From positions 1 to 64,000 of the forward strand of contig JAVBMV010000007.1 in NCBI GenBank assembly GCA_031552145.1: a DNA stretch of 64,000 bases, given 5' to 3'. Both the position numbers and the translations under genes were made by a program. This DNA comes from JAVBMV01 sp031552145 (GTDB lineage Bacteria > Myxococcota > Myxococcia > Myxococcales > UBA5297). How positions within the stretch are numbered: position 1 is the first letter of the stretch; each line of letters starts with the position of its first letter. Of the stretch, positions 1 to 7,926 are shown piece by piece. A model generated the notes under the pieces. The model did not search any database. It saw only the letters and a list, made by a program, of their open reading frames with translations, and was not told where the DNA came from.

Positions 1-1
1 G

Positions 2-2131
2 AGAAGGACCCCCGACTGGAGCACAGCATTGCCGGTCTACAATGAGGCGGGACTGCTCGATTCCATGAGCATTTACGTCAGGGGCGGCTCTCCTAAAAAG
101 GTCATCCAGAACATCGACTACAACGAACGGGGTCAGCGCGATGCAATTCAGTACGGCAACGGGCTCTCCACTGTCTACACCTATGATCCAAAGACCTTCC
201 GACTGACACGACAAGTCTCGAAACGAAACGGCTCTGAAATCATACAGGATCTCACCTATGTCTACGACCCCATCGGGAACATCGTAGAGGTAAAGGATGC
301 CGTCTCCTACGGAAACAACGCCGTGAAGGCGAACGGCCAATATGAGTACGACGCCCTTTATCGACTAACCAAGGCGACAGGCAGAGAGCATCCCGGCCAG
401 CAGGTGAGCAGCGCCGATTTAGCGGAATACGGGTGGCTGCCAAGCCACACGCATGTCAGCGACTGGCAAGCGCTGAAGCGCTACGAGGAGGTCTACCAGT
501 ACGACGTGGTAGGGAACATCCTGTCGATGTCGCATACCTCGACGGTAGGTGGGGCCAACAGCTGGACAAGGAGATACAAATACGACGCCTGGGGCAAGAG
601 GCTGCTGGCAACGAGCGCGCCTGGAGATGCAGCCAACACCTACTCGCAGACCTACACCTACGATGCTTGCGGCAACATGACAGCGATGCCGCACCTACCG
701 CAGATGGAGTGGGACCATGCGAACCGTCTGACCAAAGTGAAGAAGCAGGTCGGCGGCACCGAAGTAAACGAGGTATGCAACGCCTATGACTCGGCTGGGC
801 AGCGAGTGCGGAAGGCCTATGTGCATGGCGGGTACATCGAGGAGCGGCTCTACCTGGGCGACTACGAGCTCTACCGGAAGAAGAACGCGACCACGGGGCA
901 GGTGCAGCTCGAGCGGCAGACACTGCACGTGATGGATGGCGAGAGCCGGGTCTCGATATTCGAGACCAAGACCATCGACACGAGCATCTCAGGCTACACG
1001 CCCACCTCGAGAGAGCGGCACCAGGTGGCTAACCATCTGGGCTCGGCCAGCATGGAGGTGGATGGCACGGGGAACATCATCAGCTACGAGGAGTACCATC
1101 CCTACGGCACCAGTGCCTGCCGGGCGAAGGATGGCGCCTGCGAGGTCAGCGCGAAGAGGTACAGGTACACCGGCAAGGAGCGGGACGAGGAGACGAGCCT
1201 CTACTACCATGGGGCGAGGTATTATGCGCCGTGGTTGGGACGATGGACTTCCACGGACCCGGCGGGGTTTGTGGATGGGCCCAATTTGTTTGCGTACTGC
1301 GGAAATCGACCTCTTGTGCTCAACGACCCTACGGGGAAGTCGGGGACTGAACCTGAGATACTGGATTTTCCTGAGGAGGTCATCGTTGGCTCTCCTACAT
1401 CAGATGGCGGAACCACGTCTAACACTATAGATGAGCAAGGCGGGCCATCCCTCGTCACCAGAACATTTGGTGGATTGAAGATGGTTGGGGGAGCCTTAGA
1501 AACAATTGCTGGCGGAGCTCTTGCAGCAGTGGGAGGTGCGGCCGCATCACTCGGGGTTGGCATTCTGCTACTTGTGGCAGGCGCTGCGATCGCAAGTCAC
1601 GGGGTGGATACGGCGCTCGCTGGGGCACAGGAGGTCCTCAGCGGGGAACAAGTGGACACACAAACCTCAGAACTCCTGCAAGAGGCAGGGCTTGATCGCG
1701 ACACCGCAAATCTTGTAGATGCGGGCATCGGGATGGCAGGAGGAATGAGCGCCGCCATCGGAACAGCCCGGGGGGCTATTGCTGGGGCCAAACTAGGGTC
1801 GTCAACAGCCAAGGCCATATCTTCCTCGCCAAATGCGACGAACGCCATCGCAAGCCAAGAAAGCGCAGCACTAAAAACCACAGCCCACGGAGCAGAGCGC
1901 ATTGCGGGCGCCGGTGCGACGCGAGGGGGAGTTCTGTCGGTCGAGCAAATTTCTGCAGTGCAAGCATCAGGACGCCTCATGACTCAGGCCGATGGCGCTG
2001 CCGTTCGAGTTCTCGAAGAAGGGGGGCGTTTCAATGTGGTCGTCGAGAGCGATCGCGGAATCATTACGACGTTTAGCAATATATCGCAAAAATCATTAGA
2101 TCGTCTAGCAAGAAACTACGGATGGAGGTAA
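2..2131 (+). CDS. RHS repeat protein with C-terminal toxin-like domain (5' partial)
   Basis: The reading frame is open to the left edge of the window, so the true start lies upstream; the TTG at 29 is only the first possible start inside the window. Many YD/RHS repeats are visible (YDPIGN, YDVVGN, YDAWGK, YDACGN). They are followed by the RHS core signature (NHLGSAS, YRYTGKERDEETSLYY, RYYAPWLGRWTSTDPAG, NPL-like NRPLVLNDPTG). After the core there is a Gly/Ala-rich hydrophobic stretch and then a variable tip of about 80 residues. That tip has the pattern H..ER, V..G, VVV...GIITT, which resembles DUF4258/BECR-fold RNase toxins (inference). RHS proteins form a shell that encloses a toxin for contact-dependent killing. 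A candidate immunity gene follows 8 bp downstream of the stop. Confidence 0.9.
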   Translation, partial: RRTPDWSTALPVYNEAGLLDSMSIYVRGGSPKKVIQNIDYNERGQRDAIQYGNGLSTVYTYDPKTFRLTRQVSKRNGSEIIQDLTYVYDPIGNIVEVKDAVSYGNNAVKANGQYEYDALYRLTKATGREHPGQQVSSADLAEYGWLPSHTHVSDWQALKRYEEVYQYDVVGNILSMSHTSTVGGANSWTRRYKYDAWGKRLLATSAPGDAANTYSQTYTYDACGNMTAMPHLPQMEWDHANRLTKVKKQVGGTEVNEVCNAYDSAGQRVRKAYVHGGYIEERLYLGDYELYRKKNATTGQVQLERQTLHVMDGESRVSIFETKTIDTSISGYTPTSRERHQVANHLGSASMEVDGTGNIISYEEYHPYGTSACRAKDGACEVSAKRYRYTGKERDEETSLYYHGARYYAPWLGRWTSTDPAGFVDGPNLFAYCGNRPLVLNDPTGKSGTEPEILDFPEEVIVGSPTSDGGTTSNTIDEQGGPSLVTRTFGGLKMVGGALETIAGGALAAVGGAAASLGVGILLLVAGAAIASHGVDTALAGAQEVLSGEQVDTQTSELLQEAGLDRDTANLVDAGIGMAGGMSAAIGTARGAIAGAKLGSSTAKAISSSPNATNAIASQESAALKTTAHGAERIAGAGATRGGVLSVEQISAVQASGRLMTQADGAAVRVLEEGGRFNVVVESDRGIITTFSNISQKSLDRLARNYGWR

Positions 2132-2139
2132 GCATAGCC

Positions 2140-2331
2140 ATGGGCAATGAGGCTGTTGTATGCTGTTTTTGCGGTACTCAACTATGTGAGGCCAGTGCAG
2201 TACTGCTGATCCTGTATCCGACTCCCGAGCGAGATGAAGAGCAGAGTCTCTTCTCGCATCGAAAATGTCTTGATCAACGACTGTGTCCGCGAGTGCCTAG
2301 ACATCCCGATCTAAGTGAAGACCCGAACTAG
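2140..2331 (+). CDS. small Cys-rich protein, candidate immunity to the RHS toxin
   Basis: Sixty-three residues starting at ATG 2140. A GGAGGT ribosome-binding site at 2124-2129 overlaps the last codons and stop of the RHS gene, so I prefer this start to the in-frame upstream ATG at 2122. The protein has a CCFCG knuckle and an SHRKC motif about 35 residues later, which is a plausible treble-clef or zinc-ribbon metal site, and ends with a VPRHPDL motif. Small zinc-binding proteins of this shape are common just after polymorphic toxin genes (family knowledge). The tight spacing and apparent translational coupling suggest it neutralises the toxin tip of the RHS protein (inference). Confidence 0.65.
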   Translation: MGNEAVVCCFCGTQLCEASAVLLILYPTPERDEEQSLFSHRKCLDQRLCPRVPRHPDLSEDPN

Positions 2332-2339
2332 TGCACCGT

Positions 2340-2561
2340 TCATGAGATACGATCAAGCATTCGCTTGTGGGACTTGATGATGACATCGGCCGGTTTCGTC
2401 CAAGCAAATGGTGTTGGGCTCTTGTTCCATCCGCGCATGTATGCCTCGATATGGCCTCGAAGCGCCCTTTTGGACGGAAAGTCTGTTTCGGAAAGGGACT
2501 GCTTGCCGAGAATTCCAAAGAACCCCTCGACTTGGTTACGCCAGGAAGCGCTGGTCGGTGC
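2340..2561 (-). pseudogene. IS630-family transposase, C-terminal remnant
   Basis: On the minus strand this stretch encodes about 73 residues containing SWRNQVEGFFGIL, followed by a helix and a PFAWTKPA-like end. These match the C-terminal end of DDE transposases of the IS630 group (W-NQ-E, F-I-R, PF-W). The N-terminal catalytic part is absent. The frame runs directly into the 23-bp tandem repeat at 2564-2789, so the gene was cut there. No intact inverted repeats were found. Confidence 0.7.
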
Positions 2562-2563
2562 GG

Positions 2564-2789
2564 ATTCCGGAGGAAGACGCGCAGCCATTCCGGAGGAAGA
2601 CGCGCAGCCATTCCGGAGGAAGACGCGCAGCCATTCCGGAGGAAGACGCGCAGCCATTCCGGAGGAAGACGCGCAGCCATTCCGGAGGAAGACGCGCAGC
2701 CATTCCGGAGGGAGACGCGCAGCCATTCCGGAGGGAGACGCAGCCATTCCGGAGGGAGACGCAGCCATTCCGGAGGAAGACGCGCAGGC
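2564..2789. repeat. 23-bp tandem repeat, ten units
   Basis: Units 1-7 and 10 are 23 bp, of the form attccggaggaagacgcgca plus gcc, with one A-to-G change in unit 7. Units 8 and 9 are 21 bp, each missing one CG dinucleotide. A degenerate eleventh half unit follows (aatccggagga). Because 23 is not a multiple of three, each unit shifts frame and all six frames stay open, giving spurious repetitive ORFs. Adjacent units touch with no spacer, so this is a minisatellite and not a CRISPR array. Confidence 0.95.
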
Positions 2790-2920
2790 AATCCGGAGGA
2801 TGCCGTTCAGGTCGGAGCGAAGCGACGCTGGACGTAGCGGTTGTCGTCGATCGCGTCGGGTGAGTCAATCGTAGTCGTCGCAGTAGATCCCGGTCTCGAA
2901 GGCACCGTGTTCATATTCAG

Positions 2921-2983
2921 TGATCTGCCCCCCAGGAAGTAGGTCCGTTGAAAATGTGAGAGACTGGGCTCCTACAGGAACCT
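2921..2983 (+). mobile_element. solo IS end (IS3-like), copy 1
   Basis: This 63-bp stretch begins TGATCTGCCCCCC and is nearly identical (four substitutions and one indel) to 57256-57317. At the second copy the terminal sequence reads TGACCTGCCCCC and runs up to an ATG. TGACCTG...-type ends are typical of IS3-related elements. No transposase follows here, so it is a decayed end. Confidence 0.6.
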
Positions 2984-3014
2984 CCATCCCTCCCAAGCTG
3001 CCGGGAGCAAAACA

Positions 3015-3287
3015 ATGACCGACTACGAATCGTCCGAACTGCCATCTGGATGGCGTCGCCTAGCATCAGGGGAAAAGACACGTTTAGAACTTGAACTACA
3101 ACGAGAGTTACCCCAAGGTCATGTCCTAAAAGGCATTACAGTTAGAGCATTAGCAATGAGTCAGGAAGACTGCGATGACATTGCCTTTATCACAGACGAC
3201 AATAGGCTATGCATAGTCCATCTAACATGGAAAGCGGAGGAATTTCCAGATTGGCCGTTTCATGTATTTGTCTCTGAGCTGCATTGA
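3015..3287 (+). CDS. hypothetical protein, small immunity-like family
   Basis: Ninety residues with start ATG 3015, preceded by GGGAGC at a normal distance. The middle and C-terminal parts contain the pattern DD-AF...R-CIVHLTW followed by PDWPFHVFVSEL. This resembles a widespread family of roughly 90-residue orphan proteins that often sit next to RHS or other polymorphic toxin loci (recollection, not a search). There is no signal peptide or membrane segment. Its position downstream of an RHS gene and IS debris fits an orphan immunity gene left from an earlier toxin cassette (inference). It converges with the lipoprotein gene at 3441. Confidence 0.6.
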   Translation: MTDYESSELPSGWRRLASGEKTRLELELQRELPQGHVLKGITVRALAMSQEDCDDIAFITDDNRLCIVHLTWKAEEFPDWPFHVFVSELH

Positions 3288-3440
3288 ACGAGCCCTCTTC
3301 TTCCCAAATCTTGGCCTATCATGCCGGTCTTTGGCTCTCCTGAATCGAAAATGGGCGATTTGGCTCGTTGCCCATGATACTGGAGAGCAAAGCCGCACCT
3401 TTCGCGCGACACCAAAAAAACGAGCCTATGGCAATCCCAC

Positions 3441-4052
3441 CTAAATCTTTGTTGGGACGGGCTCGCTCTTCTTTCCCAGCGCGCGCGGATCGGCCAGGAT
3501 GAGGACTCCGTCAAATCCTGCGGCGGAAAGACCATCCTTATTCATCCCGAGATAACTGCCAACCACCATATTGGCACCCATCTTGTGCGCTACTGACCTG
3601 ATATCCTTCATCCAGTATTCCAGGTCGGGCTGTGCGTCAGCGAAACAAAATGGCCAGTAGGTCGGGAGATAGTATGTAAAGATCCCCATTCCGATGACCA
3701 CTTGAGGGTAGCAATAGGGCTTCTTCCATCCCGCGCGATAGTCGGAAAAACCTACAAGCCCATTCGGGGCCCGCAGAGAAATCTTGCCTATAATCTGATG
3801 CGAATAGCCCTCCGCTACAGACATCACTGCGTCTTTGAGCACGAGCCCTTCCGGAATCGTGCCAGCAAAAATCTGGATGCTGTCCGCCTCTCCTTTCATT
3901 TCTTCAGAAGAGTCGAGCGCATCCTCCAGTGCCTTGCGGACCGCGCGATCGCGTACGGGATCCGATGCGCCAGCTGCATTGAAAGCGATGCTAGGAGTGA
4001 CGGCCGCACAACCAGACAAAAGAACGAGTGTTCCCAACACCAGCGCTCGCAT
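3441..4052 (-). CDS. hypothetical lipoprotein
   Basis: A 203-residue protein with a short lipoprotein signal (MRALVLGTLVLLSGC; lipobox LLSGC), so it is probably lipid-anchored in the outer or inner membrane. The mature part begins with an Ala-rich segment and a helix rich in Glu and Asp. It then has an aromatic stretch (FTYYLPTYWPFCF) and ends in a compact alpha/beta region containing GANMVVGSYLGMNKDG. I do not recognise the family. The gene stands alone on the minus strand, about 110 bp downstream of the DUF3795 gene, so co-transcription with that gene is possible. Confidence 0.75.
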   Translation of the reverse strand: MRALVLGTLVLLSGCAAVTPSIAFNAAGASDPVRDRAVRKALEDALDSSEEMKGEADSIQIFAGTIPEGLVLKDAVMSVAEGYSHQIIGKISLRAPNGLVGFSDYRAGWKKPYCYPQVVIGMGIFTYYLPTYWPFCFADAQPDLEYWMKDIRSVAHKMGANMVVGSYLGMNKDGLSAAGFDGVLILADPRALGKKSEPVPTKI

Positions 4053-4164
4053 GAATATCTCCGGTTCAAAGACAGCGAGCCTGGGATAGCAGCACTCGTT
4101 CGAGCTGTCAACGACAGGCCGCTACTCTTCTCCCCATTATCTGTCGAAGAGAGCCGTCGTCGGC

Positions 4165-4515
4165 TCACCTCCGCCGCATCGACATGGCTCGCCTCTCCGT
4201 CATGGCTATCGCAAACGCCTCATACCCCTGCGCCCGAATCGCCGCGATACACGCCGCCCGATCCGACCGAAACACAAATCCTATTACGCGAGAAATGAAG
4301 TTGTTGTAGATTTTGCACTGACGCGGATCGCTATGCTCCGCACAGTCGGCGCAGGACGCAATCCCCTTCTCCAGGCAGCATCGCCGAACGCCGCACCATT
4401 TCGCCTTGGCGTTCTCCTTGCACCCGGGGCATCGCTCGGCAAGATAGGACTTGCACGCGCCGCAATAGAGGCCACAGGCGGCGATTGTGTTGATATCGGC
4501 TGTCAGCTGCTTCAT
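4165..4515 (-). CDS. DUF3795-type Cys-rich protein
   Basis: The protein has 116 residues. I chose ATG 4515 because GAGGTG lies five bases upstream; an earlier TTG at 4527 would only add four residues. Cysteines are arranged as ACGLYCGAC, RCPGC, WCGVRRC, SCADC and QCKIY. This matches the metal-binding Cys clusters of DUF3795 proteins, whose role is not established. The C-terminal third is a basic helix (FVFRSDRAACIAAIRAQG). The start lies within 10 bp of the stop of the SNF2 helicase, so the two are probably co-transcribed. A zinc or iron-sulphur site is likely from the cysteines (inference). Confidence 0.75.
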   Translation of the reverse strand: MKQLTADINTIAACGLYCGACKSYLAERCPGCKENAKAKWCGVRRCCLEKGIASCADCAEHSDPRQCKIYNNFISRVIGFVFRSDRAACIAAIRAQGYEAFAIAMTERRAMSMRRR

Positions 4516-4523
4516 GTTGCACC

Positions 4524-7500
4524 TCAAGCGAAGAACTCGCGCACCTCGGCCTCGCCAATCACCTGCCCGAAGAGTTCCTCGTCATCGAGGATCTTCGCGG
4601 CGAGACTTCGCTTACGCTCCTGCATGGCGACGATCTTCTCCTCGACCGTGCCCTTGGCCACGAGCTTATAGCTGAAGACAGGGCGCGTCTGGCCGATACG
4701 GTGGGCACGATCCGTCGCCTGCTGCTCCACGGCGGGGTTCCACCAGGGATCGTAATGAATCACATAGTCGGCGCCGGTCAGGTTCAACCCCACGCCGCCC
4801 GCCTTGAGGCTCACGAAGAAGAGCGGCGGGCCTCCCGGCGCATTGAATCTGTCGACCCGCTCCTGCCGGTTCTTCGTCTCGCCCGAGAGGTACTCGAAGT
4901 CGAGCTTCTCCTCCTGTGCCCAGGCCACCAGGTGATCGAGCATCTCGGTGAACTGGCTGAAGACGAGCGCCCGATGCCCCTCTTCGATCAGCTCGCGCAC
5001 GAGCTCGGCGAAGGCCGTTAGCTTCGCGGAGGGCGGCAACCGCGTGCCGGGGGGCAACTTCAATAGACGTGGATCGATACAGACTTGGCGCAACCTGAGC
5101 AATTCCGCCAGGACGCTGACGCGCGCCTTGGCGAAGCCCACGCGATCGATGATCCCGAAGACCCGGTCGCGCGCGGTCTCCAAGAGCTCGGCATAGAGCG
5201 CCTGCTGGCCGGGAGAGAGCTCCACGGGCAAGAGCGTCTCGGTGCGCGGCGGTAGATCGCGCGCAACCTCTTCCTTCAGACGCCTCAGAATAAATGGGCG
5301 AACCCGCCGCCTCAGCCGCTCGCGCTGGAGCTGGTTGCCGTCGGCCTCGATGGGGCGCGCGTAGCGCCTTCGGAACCCCTCTTCACTCCCCAGCAGCCCC
5401 GGCATCAGGAAATGGAAGAGCGACCAGAGATCGCCCAGGCGGTTCTCCAGCGGCGTGCCGGTGAGCACCAGGCGACGATCGCACTGCAGCGCCCGCGCCG
5501 CGCGCGCGCCGAGCGAGGCGGGGTTCTTCACATGCTGCGCCTCGTCCAGGATCACGTAGCGAAAGCGCACCTGGCGCAGTAGCTCGACGTCGCGGCGCAA
5601 GAGCGCGTAGGAGGTGACCACCAGATCGTACTGCCCAAACTGCTCGGGCGAGACCTGCTCGCGTCCCGGCCCTTCGTGCATCAAAATCTTGAGCCCGCGC
5701 GTGAAGCGCTCCGTCTCGCGTACCCAGTTGGGCAGGACGGAGGTGGGCGCTACTACGAGGTTGGGCGCTCCGCCTTCGCGCTGTTTCACATGCATCAGCA
5801 GCGCCAGCGCCTGGACCGTCTTCCCTAGGCCCATGTCGTCGGCCAGCACGCCGCAGAGCGAGTGGCTATGCAAGAGCGCCAGCCAGTCGAGCCCCTCTCG
5901 CTGATAGGGGCGCAGCTCCGCGGCGAGCCCCTTCGGGATCGCGACGCGCTCCGGTCCTTGCTCGCCCTTCAACGCCGCCAGCAGCTTCTCCGCCGCAGCC
6001 TCCAGCTTCGCCTCGGGGATCAGCTCCAGCAGCTCCGAGAGGGCTCCCGCCTCCTCCGCCCTGAGCGCGAGCTTTGCCCCCTCCCCCTTGACCTCCGCCT
6101 CCTCGAGCAGCGCCTTGAGCTGCGCCGCCACATCCTTCGGCAGCTCGCCCATGCTGCCATCTTGCAGCTTCACATAACGCCGGTTCTGCGCGAGGAGGGT
6201 GCGCACGCGCTCCAGGTCGACGCTCTGGTCTTCGTGGGCGAAGGAGAGCTCCAGATCGAACCACCCGCCCGCCCGCCCCTTTACCTGCAGCTTCGTCGAG
6301 AGCGGGCGCAGGCGCAGCTCGCTCTCCTTGGGCCTGAAGTACTCCCATTCGGGCGGCAGCGTCCTGAAGCCGTGGAGCCAGAAGTCGACGGCGCGATCGC
6401 CCTGTGCACGAAAGGTGCCCTGGGGCCCCGACGCGAGCCCCGCGTGGAGCAGCGCCTCCACTGCCGCGAGCTCCCGCTCCTGATCGCGACGGACGATGCG
6501 GCCATCGGCCGCGATATGCAGCGCGGGAGGCGCGAGCGCGACCGAGAGCGTCAACTCGCCATAGCGCACCGAGAGTCGCGCCGAGACCTGCTCACTTCCG
6601 CCCTCGAGCGTCAGCGCGAACTGTGGCGAAAGGAGCGGCGCCTCACCCTCACCTTCCACGCCGACGCCCATGCGCGCCAAGCCCGCCATCGCCTGGTCGA
6701 GCGCGCTCTCTTCACCGCTCGCGACCCTCAGCTCGGGGTTCGCCTGGAAGCGCCCGAGCTGTTCGAGCGGAATGGCCGTCTCCAGCCGCAGGAGGAGCCC
6801 CGCCTGATCCACCACCAGCGCATAGACGGGCACGGCGCCGAAGAAGCGCACCGACTCCAAGGGCGCCAGCGCGCCATCTGGCATGCGCAGCCGCAGCGCG
6901 AGCGAACGGCGCCGCTCGTCATTCTTCGATTCGGCGACCAGCTGCGCACCCACGTCGCCGAAGCGCAGCGGCACGCCCGAGAACCAGGCGTCACGCCCTC
7001 TCATCGCCTCGAGCACGCACCCCGCCAAAGGGGCAGGGACATGGTGGCGACCATCCGTCGCGCGGGGCAGCGGCGCCAACAGCGAGAAGAGGCGCCTGTC
7101 GCCGGGGCGCAGGCTGCTGCTCGACTGGAGCGCCGCGGCCGAGACGAAGCGCTGCGCATTGGAGGCTTGGGGCGGCTCGACGCGCACCACACCAACTGAG
7201 AGGCCGCCCGCGATGGGCTCCAGCTCGTAGTGATAGCGGTGCGGCAGGGAAGGAAGTCCCAGCCAAGCGCGAACCGCCTCGGCGCTCTCGCTCGGCCGCG
7301 GCGCCTGCGGGGCGAGCAGCGCGGGCGGGAGAGAAGCGGAGGGGCGATCGCTGGCGGGCGCGTACCTCTCGAGCAGGTAGGAAGCGAGCGCCATCACATG
7401 GCGGCACTGGTCCTCCCGGGAACCCCACTCGGGGCAACTGCAGCTCGCGTCGGGGGCACTCCCATCCCAGTCGAGGGTCACGTCGAAGGAGGCGCCGTCG

Positions 7501-7727
7501 AAGCCAATCACCTCGGCGGCCGCCGAGCGCTCCTGCATCGCGCGCGCGTTGACGCGCTCCTCTCGAGCCAGCGTCTCGCCCTGAGCTCTTATCTCCGAGG
7601 AGGCGCTGGCGAGCAGACGCGAGAGCGCCTCGGTCATGCGCTCGACATCGGGCCCCCTCGCGGCCTGCCCCTTGGGGGAGGCGGTGCGGGGCAATCCGGG
7701 AGAGTTCGATCTTTCGAACGAGGGCAT
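4524..7727 (-). CDS. SWIM zinc-finger SNF2-family helicase
   Basis: A 1067-residue ATP-dependent DNA translocase. A SWIM finger lies near the N-terminus (C96, C98, C108, H110). A long middle region of beta-rich character follows. The SNF2 N-lobe begins with LRPYQREGLDWL at about 605. It has the Walker A motif DDMGLGKT at about 630 and the Walker B motif DEAQ at about 727. The helicase C lobe contains SLKAGGVGLNLTGAD, DPWWNPAVEQQATDRAHRIG and a C-terminal bridge helix. Length and order are typical of bacterial SWIM-SNF2 helicases, proposed to remodel nucleoprotein or RNA polymerase complexes. The promoter must lie in the 7728-7920 gap shared with the divergent ATPase module. The first in-frame ATG is used; Met31 is an alternative. 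Confidence 0.93.
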   Translation of the reverse strand: MPSFERSNSPGLPRTASPKGQAARGPDVERMTEALSRLLASASSEIRAQGETLAREERVNARAMQERSAAAEVIGFDGASFDVTLDWDGSAPDASCSCPEWGSREDQCRHVMALASYLLERYAPASDRPSASLPPALLAPQAPRPSESAEAVRAWLGLPSLPHRYHYELEPIAGGLSVGVVRVEPPQASNAQRFVSAAALQSSSSLRPGDRRLFSLLAPLPRATDGRHHVPAPLAGCVLEAMRGRDAWFSGVPLRFGDVGAQLVAESKNDERRRSLALRLRMPDGALAPLESVRFFGAVPVYALVVDQAGLLLRLETAIPLEQLGRFQANPELRVASGEESALDQAMAGLARMGVGVEGEGEAPLLSPQFALTLEGGSEQVSARLSVRYGELTLSVALAPPALHIAADGRIVRRDQERELAAVEALLHAGLASGPQGTFRAQGDRAVDFWLHGFRTLPPEWEYFRPKESELRLRPLSTKLQVKGRAGGWFDLELSFAHEDQSVDLERVRTLLAQNRRYVKLQDGSMGELPKDVAAQLKALLEEAEVKGEGAKLALRAEEAGALSELLELIPEAKLEAAAEKLLAALKGEQGPERVAIPKGLAAELRPYQREGLDWLALLHSHSLCGVLADDMGLGKTVQALALLMHVKQREGGAPNLVVAPTSVLPNWVRETERFTRGLKILMHEGPGREQVSPEQFGQYDLVVTSYALLRRDVELLRQVRFRYVILDEAQHVKNPASLGARAARALQCDRRLVLTGTPLENRLGDLWSLFHFLMPGLLGSEEGFRRRYARPIEADGNQLQRERLRRRVRPFILRRLKEEVARDLPPRTETLLPVELSPGQQALYAELLETARDRVFGIIDRVGFAKARVSVLAELLRLRQVCIDPRLLKLPPGTRLPPSAKLTAFAELVRELIEEGHRALVFSQFTEMLDHLVAWAQEEKLDFEYLSGETKNRQERVDRFNAPGGPPLFFVSLKAGGVGLNLTGADYVIHYDPWWNPAVEQQATDRAHRIGQTRPVFSYKLVAKGTVEEKIVAMQERKRSLAAKILDDEELFGQVIGEAEVREFFA

Positions 7728-7753
7728 CTGTGGGGGTCTCTTTCGCGGCAGGA

Positions 7754-7926
7754 GGGATGCGCGGTGGCGATACTCTGGCGGAGCCGCTCATGGCAAGCGA
7801 GAGACGGGCGCTTCCGCAAAAGGGCGGTTTGGATGCGGCGCCGCTTGGAGTATGACCCATGCTGCCGAAGTCTGGCCTTCGCCCCGAAGGGGGAGCGAGG
7901 GCCGTCCGATAGGGAGCGCCGCATGA
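7754..7926 (+). promoter_or_regulatory. duplicated leader, copy A (upstream of AAA ATPase)
   Basis: This region is repeated in diverged form at 9880-10042. Both copies share cggtggcgatact near the left end. They also share a perfect 48-bp core (here 7821-7868) containing the palindrome GCGGCGCCGC and TTGGAGTATGACCC. Each core is followed by a G/C hairpin just before the start codon; here CCTTCG-CCC-CGAAGG can form inside a longer GGCC/GGCC stem. The conserved core is a candidate promoter or operator, and the hairpin is a candidate translational control element (inference). Confidence 0.6.
7852..7926 (+). CDS. possible leader peptide A (24 aa)
   Basis: This short frame starts at the ATG inside the 48-bp repeat (MTHAAE...) and ends with a TGA that overlaps the ATG of the downstream AAA gene (ATGA). 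The second copy of the leader carries a matching 22-residue frame with the same first six residues and the same ATGA overlap. The two frames differ in length by exactly two codons, which hints at selection to keep the frame. A GGAG lies only one base upstream of the ATG, which is poorly spaced. It may simply be part of the RNA leader. Confidence 0.35.
   Translation: MTHAAEVWPSPRRGSEGRPIGSAA

Noticed and set aside
2564..2789. Possible CRISPR array
   Set aside because: Units of 21-23 bp abut each other with no unique spacers.
2297..2874. Several long ORFs in all frames across the 23-bp repeat
   Set aside because: They are products of a tandem repeat whose unit length is not a multiple of three; the only coding signal is the IS630 tail at the left.
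5862..7199. Long plus-strand ORF opposite the SNF2 helicase
   Set aside because: Low-complexity antisense shadow of the helicase gene.
7230..7922. N-terminal extension of the AAA ATPase
   Set aside because: It runs antisense through the helicase N-terminus and the leader; the conserved ATPase domain begins at ATG 7923.
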